Source: Candidatus Kuenenia stuttgartensis
Lineage (GTDB): Bacteria; Pseudomonadota; Alphaproteobacteria; SMXS01
Reading direction: 5' to 3'
DNA: 33,444 nt
NCBI GenBank assembly: GCA_943329845.2
Contig: CALQFM020000048.1
Location: forward strand, 1 to 33,444
Part shown: positions 7,986 through 15,770 of the stretch, piece after piece
Layout of the letters: the number at the start of each line of letters is the position of its first letter
Position numbering within the stretch: position 1 is the stretch's first letter
Program-made: the position numbers and the translations under genes
Notes under the pieces: model-generated
What the model saw: only the letters and a program-made list of their open reading frames with translations
What the model was told of the DNA's origin: nothing
Database searches by the model: none

Positions 7986-8732
7986 ATGTTCCCGCTTTTC
8001 GACGACAATCCGCATGGCGGCCGTTCCTACGTGAACTGGGCCATCATCGCGCTGTGCGTGCTGGTCTATTTCTGGCAGGCGGGCCTCAGCGAGCAGGACG
8101 GGCAGGAGGCGGCCTACGTCTTCGGCATGATCCCGGCGGTGCTGTTCCACAGCCTCAAGCTGCCGCAGGAGATCGCCGTCATTCCGGCCTGGGCGACGCT
8201 GCTGACCTCCATGTTCCTGCATGGCGGTTTCATGCACCTGGCCGGCAACATGCTCTATCTGTGGATCTTCGGCGACAATGTCGAGGAGGTGATGGGGCGC
8301 GGGCGCTTCCTGGTGTTCTACCTGCTGTGCGGCGTGGCGGCGGGGCTGACCCAGGCGCTGCTCGACCCCGGATCGAAGATCCCGATGGTCGGCGCCAGCG
8401 GCGCCATCTCGGGGGTGCTCGGCGCCTATTTCCTGCTGTTCCCGCGCGCCAATGTGAAGGTGCTGATGTTTCCGTTCGGGCTGGTGTTCGTGCCGGCCCT
8501 TATCGTGCTGGGGCTGTGGTTCCTGCTGCAACTGCTGGACGGCCTTCGCGGCCCGTCGGGCGAGGGCGGCGTGGCGTTCTGGGCCCATGTGGGCGGCTTC
8601 GTCGCCGGCATGGTGCTGTTGCCGCTGTTCAAGCCCGGACATATCCCCTACTTCGCACGCGGCCATCACCGCCCTTTCAGCTTCATCCGCAAGAAGCGCG
8701 ATCCGGCCGACGGGCCCTGGGGACGGCGCTGA
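7986..8732 (+). CDS. Rhomboid family intramembrane serine protease
   Basis: A six-helix membrane protein of 248 residues. The rhomboid features are all present: FLHGGFMHLAGNMLYLWIFG (about 77-96) with the HxxxN oxyanion helpers, catalytic Ser138 in GASGAISG, and catalytic His201 in AHVGGFVAG. It cuts transmembrane segments of other membrane proteins within the lipid bilayer; its natural substrate is not predictable. The basic tail (RGHHRPFSFIRKKRD) is probably cytoplasmic. I chose ATG at 7986, where the family homology starts; an upstream ATG at 7950 adds twelve unlikely residues. It converges on the small gene at 8735 with two bases between. Confidence 0.93.
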   Translation: MFPLFDDNPHGGRSYVNWAIIALCVLVYFWQAGLSEQDGQEAAYVFGMIPAVLFHSLKLPQEIAVIPAWATLLTSMFLHGGFMHLAGNMLYLWIFGDNVEEVMGRGRFLVFYLLCGVAAGLTQALLDPGSKIPMVGASGAISGVLGAYFLLFPRANVKVLMFPFGLVFVPALIVLGLWFLLQLLDGLRGPSGEGGVAFWAHVGGFVAGMVLLPLFKPGHIPYFARGHHRPFSFIRKKRDPADGPWGRR

Positions 8733-8734
8733 CG

Positions 8735-8941
8735 CTACGCGTCCGGCGCCAGCCATTCGGCGACAATATGGCGGGCGTGCCGCGGCTGGGTCTCCGGATG
8801 CTGATAGCGATACACCGTGACCGCCGCCTCGAAGGCGCGCGGATCGATGATGCCGCTGGCGCGCAACGCCGAATAGGCGCGCGTCGCGGCTTCGCGGCAG
8901 GCGCTGCCTTCGGCGCACAACTCGACGGGAATCCCGATCAT
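8735..8941 (-). CDS. Small protein of unknown function (68 aa)
   Basis: Not recognised. It is taken as real because ATG at 8941 is preceded by AGGAGAG at ideal spacing and the gene fills the gap exactly, ending two bases from the rhomboid stop. The protein (MIGIPVELCAEGSACREAATRAY...) is soluble and mixed helical, with two early Cys residues (9 and 15) and no signal peptide. A perfect FNR/FixK-type palindrome lies 60 bases upstream of its start, a distance similar to that upstream of the Rieske gene, so it may be oxygen-regulated. Confidence 0.6.
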   Translation of the reverse strand: MIGIPVELCAEGSACREAATRAYSALRASGIIDPRAFEAAVTVYRYQHPETQPRHARHIVAEWLAPDA

Positions 8942-9001
8942 GTTTCTCTCCTCCCTGGGGGCCAGAAGGGCGAAGCGTCATGCGCTGCCGGCGGGCATGC
9001 A

Positions 9002-9033
9002 TTGATTCGAATCAAGCCCGGGATCCGGATCAA
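9002..9033. promoter_or_regulatory. FNR/FixK-type box plus a degenerate second box
   Basis: TTGATTCGAATCAA at 9002-9015 is a perfect TTGAT-N4-ATCAA palindrome, the FNR/Anr/FixK consensus. Eighteen bases further on, 9020-9033 reads as TTGAT-CCGG-ATCCC on the minus strand, one intact half plus a weak half. The sequence ATCAAGCCCG is repeated with the same 18-base period. The site lies between the small gene (minus, start 8941) and the M20 gene (plus, start 9116). No good -10 sits at the class II distance on either strand, so the target is unclear. Confidence 0.55.
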
Positions 9034-9115
9034 GCCCGCTCGACAGCCCAGGCCGCGCCGCCTACGCTGATGCCTGGCGCGCCGCAGGTTGGGGCAAGCG
9101 AAAGGCTGGGGACCG

Positions 9116-10420
9116 ATGAGAACCATGACGTTGATGCTGGGCGCCGCGGTTGTGCTCTCGGCGGCCTCGCCAGCGCGCGCCGCGCCGGCCGACCAGGCGG
9201 CGATCCGGGCAGGGGCCGCCGCCGTCGATCAGCAGGTGATCGCCTGGCGCCGCGACATCCACCAGCATCCGGAACTGGGCAACCGCGAGGTCCGCACCTC
9301 CAAGATCGTCGCCGACCATCTGCGGTCGCTGGGCCTGGAGGTGCGCACCGGCGTGGCGCATACCGGTGTCGTCGGCGTGCTGAAGGGTGGCAAGCCGGGA
9401 CCGGTCGTCGCCCTGCGCGCCGACATGGACGCGCTGCCGGTCACCGAGCCGGCGGGCTTGCCCTTCGCCTCGACGGTGAAGGCCGAATACAACGGCCAGC
9501 AGGTCGGCGTCATGCATGCCTGCGGCCATGACGCGCATACGGCGATGCTGATGGGCGTGGCGCAGATCCTGGCCGGCATGAGGGCCGACCTGTCCGGCAC
9601 GGTGGTGTTCCTGTTCCAGCCGGCGGAGGAGGGCGTGCCCACGGGCGAGACCGGCGGCGCCAAGCAGATGATCGCCGAAGGCGCGCTGGCCAACCCCAAG
9701 GCCGACGTGGTGTTCGGCGTGCACACCTGGCCGGGCCCGCCCGGGCGGCTCACGGTACGCACCGGCGGCACCATGGCCGGCTCGGACCAGCTATACGTGA
9801 CGGTGAAGGGCCGGCAGACCCACGGCGCCATGCCGTCCAAGGGCGTCGATCCGGTGACCGCTTCGGCGCAGATCATCGTCGGGCTGCAGACCATGGTCAC
9901 CCGCCAGATGGATGCGGCGGCGTCGCCGGTTGTCATCTCGATCGGCAAGATCTCGGGTGGCGTCCGGCACAACATCATCCCCGACAAGGTCGAGATGTCG
10001 GGCACTATCCGCCACCTCGATCCCGAAACCCATGACGCGTTTCTCGATCGCATCCGCAGGACCATCGACGGCATCGCCGAGCTAGCGGGCGCCAGCGCCG
10101 ACGTGACGATCGAGCCCTACGCACCCCCGGTATTCAATCCGCCCGAGCTGGTGGCGCGGATGACCCCGACGCTGGAGCGGGTCGGCGCGGGCGCGGGCGG
10201 CCTGTTGCGGGACGCGCCCGCCACCATGGGCGCCGAGGACTTCGCCTGGTACCAGAAGGAGGCGCCGGGAATGTATTTCTTCCTGGGCATCGACAAGCCG
10301 GGCGCCAAACCGGGCGCGCCCAACCATTCGCCCGATTTCTTCATCAACGAAGACGCGCTGAAGACCGGCGTCGAGGCGATGGTCAGCCTGACGCTCGACT
10401 ACATGGCGGGCGGCAAATAA
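9116..10420 (+). CDS. Exported M20-family amidohydrolase/peptidase
   Basis: A protein of 434 residues with a Sec signal peptide (MRTMTLMLGAAVVLSAASPARA, cut near 22). The M20D motifs follow in order: RRDIHQHPELG (45-55), ALRADMDALPV (99-109), MHACGHDAHT (133-142) with metal-binding Cys/His, the catalytic Glu pair in QPAEEG (169-173), and GVHTWP with a metal His at 203. A dimerisation insert with RQTHGAMPSKG and a C-terminal MGAEDFAWY complete the fold. Relatives cleave N-acyl amino acids, hippurate or indole-acetyl conjugates. The export signal means it works in the periplasm. ATG at 9116 follows a GGGG tract. Confidence 0.93.
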   Translation: MRTMTLMLGAAVVLSAASPARAAPADQAAIRAGAAAVDQQVIAWRRDIHQHPELGNREVRTSKIVADHLRSLGLEVRTGVAHTGVVGVLKGGKPGPVVALRADMDALPVTEPAGLPFASTVKAEYNGQQVGVMHACGHDAHTAMLMGVAQILAGMRADLSGTVVFLFQPAEEGVPTGETGGAKQMIAEGALANPKADVVFGVHTWPGPPGRLTVRTGGTMAGSDQLYVTVKGRQTHGAMPSKGVDPVTASAQIIVGLQTMVTRQMDAAASPVVISIGKISGGVRHNIIPDKVEMSGTIRHLDPETHDAFLDRIRRTIDGIAELAGASADVTIEPYAPPVFNPPELVARMTPTLERVGAGAGGLLRDAPATMGAEDFAWYQKEAPGMYFFLGIDKPGAKPGAPNHSPDFFINEDALKTGVEAMVSLTLDYMAGGK

Positions 10421-10448
10421 AAATGGCCCCGGCGGGGAGGCCGGGGCC
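10415..10448 (-). terminator. Strong rho-independent terminator read from the minus strand
   Basis: On the minus strand GGCCCCGGC-CTCCCC-GCCGGGGCC (10448 to 10425) is a perfect 9-bp stem followed by ATTTTTATTT. The plus strand has no T-tract after it, so it is built to end minus-strand transcription although no protein gene is seen there. Its U-tract overlaps the stop codon of the M20 gene. Confidence 0.85.
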
Positions 10449-10539
10449 AGTCATGAACGGTACGGTGCGGGAAGCGTCTGGCGGGTATGCTCAGAGTACC
10501 GTTCAGGGGGTCACACGTGGGATGGTCTCCGCGCGCGAC
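10418..10539 (-). ncRNA. Candidate FNR-dependent small RNA (about 120 nt)
   Basis: The unit has a promoter and a terminator but no credible protein. A perfect FNR-type palindrome (10574-10587) centred 41.5 bases before the predicted start at 10539 is joined to a -10 TCTAGT (10551-10546). The RNA would contain a 10-bp stem TGAACGGTAC / GTACCGTTCA (10505-10496 with 10463-10454) enclosing a C-rich loop with CTTCCCGCACC, then the terminator hairpin. The 3' half is nearly the same as the end of the Rieske oxygenase mRNA. It may instead be the scar left when the body of a Rieske paralogue was deleted, which would leave promoter and 3' end behind. No expression evidence is available. Confidence 0.4.
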
Positions 10540-10545
10540 CGGTAA

Positions 10546-10587
10546 ACTAGACAACGCTCCGGCACCGCGCTCATTGATTGCAATCAA
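10546..10587 (-). promoter_or_regulatory. FNR/FixK-type promoter of the gene-less unit
   Basis: TTGATTGCAATCAA at 10574-10587 is a perfect FNR-type palindrome. A -10 element TCTAGT lies at 10551-10546 on the minus strand. The distance from palindrome centre to -10 (29.5 bases) equals that at the Rieske promoter, which fits a class II activated promoter. Confidence 0.6.
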
Positions 10588-10762
10588 CGGTCCCCCTTGA
10601 AAAGGGCGACCGCGATAATCGCTAAGCCTTTCACGTTTCGGGCACATTTCGCCGCCGCCGAGGAAGGAACCGGCGGCTTTGCGCTGTTTCTACTTCCGGT
10701 TGTGCCGTCAAAATCTGGGCGCTTTCCCGCGGTAGTGTTTCAGCAGTGAAATCGCCGGGGAA

Positions 10763-11098
10763 ATGCGGATGCAGAACTTGCTGGGCATCGTGTCGCTGGT
10801 GGCCCTGTGCGGCGTGTTCATCGGCGCGCCTTCGTGGGTCGCGGACGGCGTGCTGCCGTCGCCCTTCGAGGTCAGGCAGGGGGCGATCATGCAGTTCGTC
10901 GACCTGGCCGAGACCGACGACGTGAAAATCTGTCTCGACGCCGGCTCGAAGGTCGCGGCGCTGATTAGCTATGACGGCAACGAGGGCGCCGTCGCCTATG
11001 GCGACTGCGTCATGGTCCAGGCCCGGAACGTGGCGATCCGTGCGGCTGACGACATGCCCCGCGGGACGGTCGTCACCGGCGTCTATGCGCTGGACTGA
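10763..11098 (+). CDS. Small exported protein of unknown function
   Basis: A protein of 111 residues, not recognised. An N-terminal hydrophobic signal (MRMQNLLGIVSLVALCGVFIGA) is followed by an acidic mature part with two Cys (in VKICLDAG and YGDCVMVQ) that could form a disulfide. Its alternating beta pattern ends in RGTVVTGVYALD. ATG at 10763 follows GGGG; an in-frame ATG at 10769 is also possible. It reads alone on the plus strand between the gene-less unit and the Rieske gene, with which it converges. Confidence 0.65.
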   Translation: MRMQNLLGIVSLVALCGVFIGAPSWVADGVLPSPFEVRQGAIMQFVDLAETDDVKICLDAGSKVAALISYDGNEGAVAYGDCVMVQARNVAIRAADDMPRGTVVTGVYALD

Positions 11099-11112
11099 TC
11101 GGGAAGACGGAA

Positions 11113-11139
11113 AGAACCCCAGCCGGTGAAGGCCGGGGC
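11113..11139 (-). terminator. Terminator of the Rieske oxygenase gene
   Basis: On the minus strand GCCCCGGCC, a short loop and GGCTGGGG form a stem of about 8 bp with one G-U pair, followed by TTCTTTCC. It lies about 35 bases after the Rieske stop codon and matches in position the terminator at 10425-10448. Confidence 0.6.
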
Positions 11140-11147
11140 TCCAGTCA

Positions 11148-11197
11148 GGAACGGCACGGTGCGGGAAGCGTCTCAGGCGTGCTGAATGTACCGTTCC
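11148..11197 (-). repeat. 3' hairpin element shared with 10454-10505
   Basis: On the minus strand GGAACGGTAC (11197-11188) pairs with GTGCCGTTCC (11157-11148) around a loop that holds the Rieske stop codon and CTTCCCGCACC. The copy at 10505-10454 has the same stem with a T-A outer pair in place of G-C. The segment from AGACGC to the terminator differs between copies by two substitutions and a two-base indel. Confidence 0.75.
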
Positions 11198-12567
11198 AGA
11201 TTTCTGTGCAGGTCGCGGATGCGGCTCTCCTGGTAGTTGCCGACGGAGACCGCGTTCTTGCCGATCGTCGTCGCGTGCAGACCTTCCTGAACGAACGGAA
11301 TGTTCGACATGTCCTGGTCGAAGACCGCGCCCAGGCCGCCGAGTTCCTTGGCATCCGCCCAGACCTGGTCATCGGTCATGATGTGGACCGGGACCGGCGC
11401 GGGCCGCGGCTTGCTGGCGTCGACCCGGTGCAGGATCATGATTTCGACGATCGCCGATTCCGGATTGTTCCCGTCGGGCCGGAACCGGTAGATGATGTTC
11501 GGGCTGAAGCCGCCCCACGGAAAGAAATTGGGGAACACGAAATACTGGATGGCGTCGAGCATCTCGCTGTCGGATGCGTCATCGCAGCCGACCCCGGTCA
11601 GCTCCTTGCAGCGCCCCCGGGCCACCTCCGCCATGAACGTGCGGGCAGTCTGGCCCTCCGGCAGCGTCAGGCTGCCGACGGCGCCGACCTGGCGTCCCGA
11701 CGTATTGACCATGGCGTCCACGGTCTGCTGGCCTGAGCACGACTGCAGGTGAGGGCTGGGCACGCCCATGGGCGTGATCATGCGGTTGAAGTTCTGGCCA
11801 TCGTAATTGTCGTATTGCGTATTGGCGTCCGCCGTGTGCGGCATGATCTGGGGATGCGTGTCGATGACGTGGTAGCTCTCGATGAACGCCTCGGCGCAAA
11901 CCTTCCAGTTGGCGGGCATGCGCTTCCTGACGTGCACCGCCTTGTAGCAATCCTCGAGCCTCCAGCGCTTGAAATGGTCGACCATCTCGCCGAGGAAACT
12001 CTCCAGCGGCGCGCAGTCCGGATCGGGATTGATGAAGGCGAAGCCGCCCCAGGTGCCGACCCGTGCTTCGGGCAGGCGCCCGTTGACCGCATCGACGTGG
12101 GGAAAATCCCAACGGCAGGGAATCTCGGTCAGCGCCCCCGAAATATCCCAGGTCCAGCCGTGATAGGGGCAGCGGAAGCTGGAAACCGAACCGTCCTCGG
12201 TCCGCAGCTTGCGGGCTCGGTGCAGGCAGGCGTTGACGAACGCCTTGATCTCGTCCGGCGCGGTGCGGACGACGATGAAAGACAGGCCGACGATATCGTA
12301 GATCACATGGTCCCCGACATCGGGAATTTCCTCCTCGCGGCAGGCCATCTGCCAGACCTTTTTCCAGACGCCTTCGACCTCGAGGTCGTGCCATTCGCGC
12401 GAGAAGTAGCGGTCGGCGGGAATGTCGTCCGAACCGACATAGGTGTAGCCCTGCTTTCGGAGCACGTCGGGCACGGCCCGCGTGTCGCGGTCCAGGATGT
12501 CCTGCACGGACGGCGCATCGCAACGTGCGTCGCCGGTTTTCAGTCCCTTCGGGGTCTCGATGTTCAT
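11173..12567 (-). CDS. Rieske-type ring-hydroxylating oxygenase, large subunit
   Basis: A protein of 464 residues. The Rieske [2Fe-2S] ligands are Cys114/His116 (ACLHRARKL) and Cys133/His136 (CPYHGWTW). The catalytic mononuclear iron site has His233 and His238 in ESYHVIDTHP, with an acidic ligand expected near the C-terminus. It would use O2 and electrons from a separate reductase to hydroxylate an aromatic ring or demethylate a side group; no reductase or small subunit is encoded nearby. I chose ATG at 12567 because the family starts there; an upstream in-frame ATG lies inside the promoter region. Regulation: a perfect FNR-type box lies 54 bases upstream. The end of the gene folds into a hairpin shared with the unit at 10418-10539. 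Confidence 0.92.
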   Translation of the reverse strand: MNIETPKGLKTGDARCDAPSVQDILDRDTRAVPDVLRKQGYTYVGSDDIPADRYFSREWHDLEVEGVWKKVWQMACREEEIPDVGDHVIYDIVGLSFIVVRTAPDEIKAFVNACLHRARKLRTEDGSVSSFRCPYHGWTWDISGALTEIPCRWDFPHVDAVNGRLPEARVGTWGGFAFINPDPDCAPLESFLGEMVDHFKRWRLEDCYKAVHVRKRMPANWKVCAEAFIESYHVIDTHPQIMPHTADANTQYDNYDGQNFNRMITPMGVPSPHLQSCSGQQTVDAMVNTSGRQVGAVGSLTLPEGQTARTFMAEVARGRCKELTGVGCDDASDSEMLDAIQYFVFPNFFPWGGFSPNIIYRFRPDGNNPESAIVEIMILHRVDASKPRPAPVPVHIMTDDQVWADAKELGGLGAVFDQDMSNIPFVQEGLHATTIGKNAVSVGNYQESRIRDLHRNLERYIQHA

Positions 12568-12592
12568 GGCGCCCGCTCCAGTTTGCCCAGCC

Positions 12593-12634
12593 AGTAGACT
12601 GGGAAACAGCCGGTACTCCATTGATCGCGATCAA
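12593..12634 (-). promoter_or_regulatory. FNR/FixK-type promoter of the Rieske gene
   Basis: TTGATCGCGATCAA at 12621-12634 is a perfect TTGAT-N4-ATCAA palindrome. A -10 TCTACT lies at 12598-12593 on the minus strand, placing the box at -41.5 from a start near 12586. This is the class II layout of FNR-activated promoters. Confidence 0.65.
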
Positions 12635-12668
12635 CGAACCTGGACCGCGGTGCAATTTTCCAGGGCGC

Positions 12669-15600
12669 CTATTCGGCGGGCGCGGGCCGCTTGCGTGGCA
12701 GACGCGCGAGAAGGCGCTTCACCGGCTTGCCGGCGTCGGCCATCAGCGTGTACGCCACGGGCACGATCAGCAGCGTCAGGAAGGTGGACGACAGCAGGCC
12801 GCCGATGACCAGCACGCCCATGGGACGCCGCCATTCGGCGCCGTCCGATGTGGCCAGCGCGATCGGGATCATGCCGAACACCGCCGACAGCGCGGTCATC
12901 AGGATCGGCCGCAGCCGCAGCGGCGCCGCGGCGCGCATGGCGGCGGCTGCGTCCATGCCCCGTTCGCGGAACTGGTTGGCGTATTCGACCAGCAGGATGC
13001 CGTTCTTCATCACCAGTCCCATCAGCACGATCAGGCCGATCTGGGCGAACAGGCTGAGGCCGCTGCCGTCCAGCCAGATCAGCAGGAAGGCGCCGATGAA
13101 GGCGAGCGGCGCGCACAGCATCATGATCGCAGGCTGCGCGAAGCTGTCGAACTGGCTGGCCAGCACCATGTAGATCACCAGCAGCGCCATCAGGAAGGCG
13201 AACCCGATGGCGGCCGACGACTCCTTCATGGTCTTGACCATGCCTTCGGAGCGGACCGAGTAGCCGGCGGGGAGATCCATCTCCCCGACCAGCCGCTGCA
13301 GCTCGGCGTCGGCCTGACCGAGGGTGACGCCGGTGCTGTTGGCGCCGGTCACCTCGACCATGCGGCTGCGGTCCATGCGGGTGATCTCGACAGGCCCGTT
13401 GCCGATGGTCAGGCTGGCCACGTTGTCGAGGTCGACAAGGTCGCCCCTCGCATTGGGGATCTGCACCAGGCTCAGCCGCGACAGGTCGTCGCGCTGGCTT
13501 TCCTCCAGCCGCACCCGGACGTCGTAGCGTTCGCCGCCTTCCTGGTAGGTGCCGACATCAACGCCACCGACCAGCGCGCGGACCGTACCGGCCAGCCGGT
13601 CTACCGACACGCCAAGGTCGGCCGCGGTCTGCCGGTCCACATGCACCTGAAGCTCAGGCTTGCCGGCCTCGAACGACGTCTTCACGTCCTGGAAGACGGG
13701 CAGGGGGCGCATCCTCGATGCCAGCTCCTGGGCGAGCCGGTCCAGCTCGCGCAGATCCCGGCCCTGGAACATCTGGTCGATCGGCTGGGCCGCGCCCGCG
13801 CCGCCCGAGACCCACGGAATCTCGGCCAGTTTCACCGACTTCAATGCGCCGCCGTGCCGGCGCATGGCAGTGCGAACCTTGTCCATGATCTGGAACTGGG
13901 TCACGTCGCGGTCGCTCTTGGGCTTGAGGCCGACATAGAAATCAGCCTTGTTCACCTTGTTCTGCACACCGGCGCCGACGGTCAGGAACACCGATGCGAC
14001 GCCGTCGATCTTCTCGATGTCCCGCGCGATCACCTGCGCCACCTGCCTGGTCTGCTCGATGCCGGTGCCCAGCGGCAGTTCGATCAGGGCGGTGAATTCG
14101 CTGCGGTCTGTCTGCGGCATGAACTCATTGGGAACCTGGCCGGCGACGAGCCCGCCCAGCACCACCGCGCCGACCAGCGCCGCCATGGCGATCCAGCGGC
14201 GGCGCAGGGTCGCGTCTAGGATGCGGGCATAGGTCTGCTCCAGGCGCACATGAAGTTGCTCGAGCCGTTGCAGCAGGCCGGCATGGCCGTCATGCCTGGC
14301 GAGGAAGCGCGAGCTGAGCATGGGCGTCAGGGTAACCGAAACCAGGAACGACACCGCCACCGCGAACGACACGGTGAGGCCGTACTGGAAGAAGAACGAG
14401 CCGACCAGGCCCTCCATGAAGGCGATCGGCACGAACACGGCGATGACGGTGAGCGTGCCCGCCAGCACCGCGGCGCCAACCCGGCGCACGCCCTCGGACG
14501 CGGCCTCCCTGGGCGGCATCCCTTCCTCGATCAGCCGGTGAATGCTCTCGACCACCACGATGGCGTCGTCGACCAGCAGGCCGACCGAGACGGACAGGGC
14601 CATCATGGTCAGCATGTTGAGGGTGAAACCACAGACATAGAACGCGAAGAAGGTCGAGATCACCGAGGTGGGAATGGCGATGGCGACGATCACCGTGCTG
14701 CGTGGGTTGAGCAGGAACAGGAAGGTGATGATCACCGCCAGCAGGGCGCCCAGCACCATGTCCATGGTGACGTCGTGGATCGACGACTGGATGAACAGGG
14801 CCACGTCCTTGGCGATGACCATCCGCACGCCCGCCGGCGCCTCCGCCTGGAGTTCGCGCAGTGCCTCGCGTACCGCCTCGGCGACGGCCACCGTGTTCTT
14901 GCCGGATTGGCGCCTGATATCCAGCGACACGCCGCGCTTGCCGCCCAGCTCGGCATAGGTGCGCTCGTCCTCCATGCCGTCCTCGACGCGGGCGACGTCG
15001 CGCAGCCAGATCGGCGATCCGTCGCGGAAGGCCACCGCCACGTTGCCGAATTCGGCGACGGATTCGACCTCGCCCTTGGTCTTGACCGAGAACTCGCGGG
15101 TGCCGCCGCCGGACTCGATGCGACCGCCGGGGATTTCCGCATGCTCCGAGCCGATGGCGGCGATCACCTGCTGGGCCGAGACGCCGAACCCGCGCAGCTT
15201 GTCGATGTCGAGCCAGACGCGCACCTCGCGGTCGCGGCCACCGACCAGCTCCACCGAGCCGACGCCCGGAATGCGCTGCAGCGCTTCCTTCACCGTGTCG
15301 TCGGCATAGAGCGTCAGGTCGCGGATCGGCAGGTCGCCCGCCACCAGCACCGACATGATCGGCTCGGAGTCCGGGTCGACCTTGTCGACCACCGGCGGTT
15401 CGGTCTCCTTCGGGATGTCGCCGCGAGCCAGCGCGATCTTGTCGCGGACCTCCTGGCTCTTGGTGTCGACGTTCTCGGACAGCTCGAACTCGATGAAGAT
15501 CTGGCTCAACCCTTCCGAGCTCACCGACCGCATGGTTTTGATGCCGGAGATGGTGTTGAGCTTCTCCTCGATCGGGTCGGTCACCTCGGTTTCGATGGTC

Positions 15601-15770
15601 TCCGGCGTCGCGCCTTCCAGCACGGTCGAGACGGCGACGAATGGATATTCCACGCGAGGGAACAGGTCGATGCCGACCCGGCCCAGCGACAGCGCGCCGA
15701 GCGCCACCAGCCCCGCGATCAGCATGACCGCGAAGACCGGCCGCCTGATGCAGAAGTCAGCGAGACCCAT
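12669..15770 (-). CDS. RND efflux pump inner-membrane permease
   Basis: A protein of 1033 residues, the normal length for the AcrB/HAE1 class. It has an N-terminal helix after ADFCIRRPVFAVML, the periplasmic porter region, and a helix 4 motif VSVGLLVDDAIVVVESIHR carrying the two proton-relay Asp residues. The second half repeats the topology, with QIGLIVLMGLVMKNGILLVEYANQ containing the partner Lys. It exports drugs or other amphiphiles by proton exchange. ATG at 15770 overlaps the adaptor gene by 14 bases and has GGAAGA upstream. It is the last gene of the TetR-MFP-RND operon; no outer-membrane channel gene is present, so one encoded elsewhere is probably used. Confidence 0.95.
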   Translation of the reverse strand: MGLADFCIRRPVFAVMLIAGLVALGALSLGRVGIDLFPRVEYPFVAVSTVLEGATPETIETEVTDPIEEKLNTISGIKTMRSVSSEGLSQIFIEFELSENVDTKSQEVRDKIALARGDIPKETEPPVVDKVDPDSEPIMSVLVAGDLPIRDLTLYADDTVKEALQRIPGVGSVELVGGRDREVRVWLDIDKLRGFGVSAQQVIAAIGSEHAEIPGGRIESGGGTREFSVKTKGEVESVAEFGNVAVAFRDGSPIWLRDVARVEDGMEDERTYAELGGKRGVSLDIRRQSGKNTVAVAEAVREALRELQAEAPAGVRMVIAKDVALFIQSSIHDVTMDMVLGALLAVIITFLFLLNPRSTVIVAIAIPTSVISTFFAFYVCGFTLNMLTMMALSVSVGLLVDDAIVVVESIHRLIEEGMPPREAASEGVRRVGAAVLAGTLTVIAVFVPIAFMEGLVGSFFFQYGLTVSFAVAVSFLVSVTLTPMLSSRFLARHDGHAGLLQRLEQLHVRLEQTYARILDATLRRRWIAMAALVGAVVLGGLVAGQVPNEFMPQTDRSEFTALIELPLGTGIEQTRQVAQVIARDIEKIDGVASVFLTVGAGVQNKVNKADFYVGLKPKSDRDVTQFQIMDKVRTAMRRHGGALKSVKLAEIPWVSGGAGAAQPIDQMFQGRDLRELDRLAQELASRMRPLPVFQDVKTSFEAGKPELQVHVDRQTAADLGVSVDRLAGTVRALVGGVDVGTYQEGGERYDVRVRLEESQRDDLSRLSLVQIPNARGDLVDLDNVASLTIGNGPVEITRMDRSRMVEVTGANSTGVTLGQADAELQRLVGEMDLPAGYSVRSEGMVKTMKESSAAIGFAFLMALLVIYMVLASQFDSFAQPAIMMLCAPLAFIGAFLLIWLDGSGLSLFAQIGLIVLMGLVMKNGILLVEYANQFRERGMDAAAAMRAAAPLRLRPILMTALSAVFGMIPIALATSDGAEWRRPMGVLVIGGLLSSTFLTLLIVPVAYTLMADAGKPVKRLLARLPRKRPAPAE

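Noticed and set aside
10399-10647. An 82-residue minus-strand open frame across the FNR box and hairpin at 10418-10590
   Set aside because: It would begin upstream of the predicted promoter and run through the terminator; no ribosome site or homology seen.
9002-12634. Reading the three palindromes as CRP sites
   Set aside because: CRP prefers TGTGA-N6-TCACA; all three are exact TTGAT-N4-ATCAA, which is the FNR/FixK pattern.
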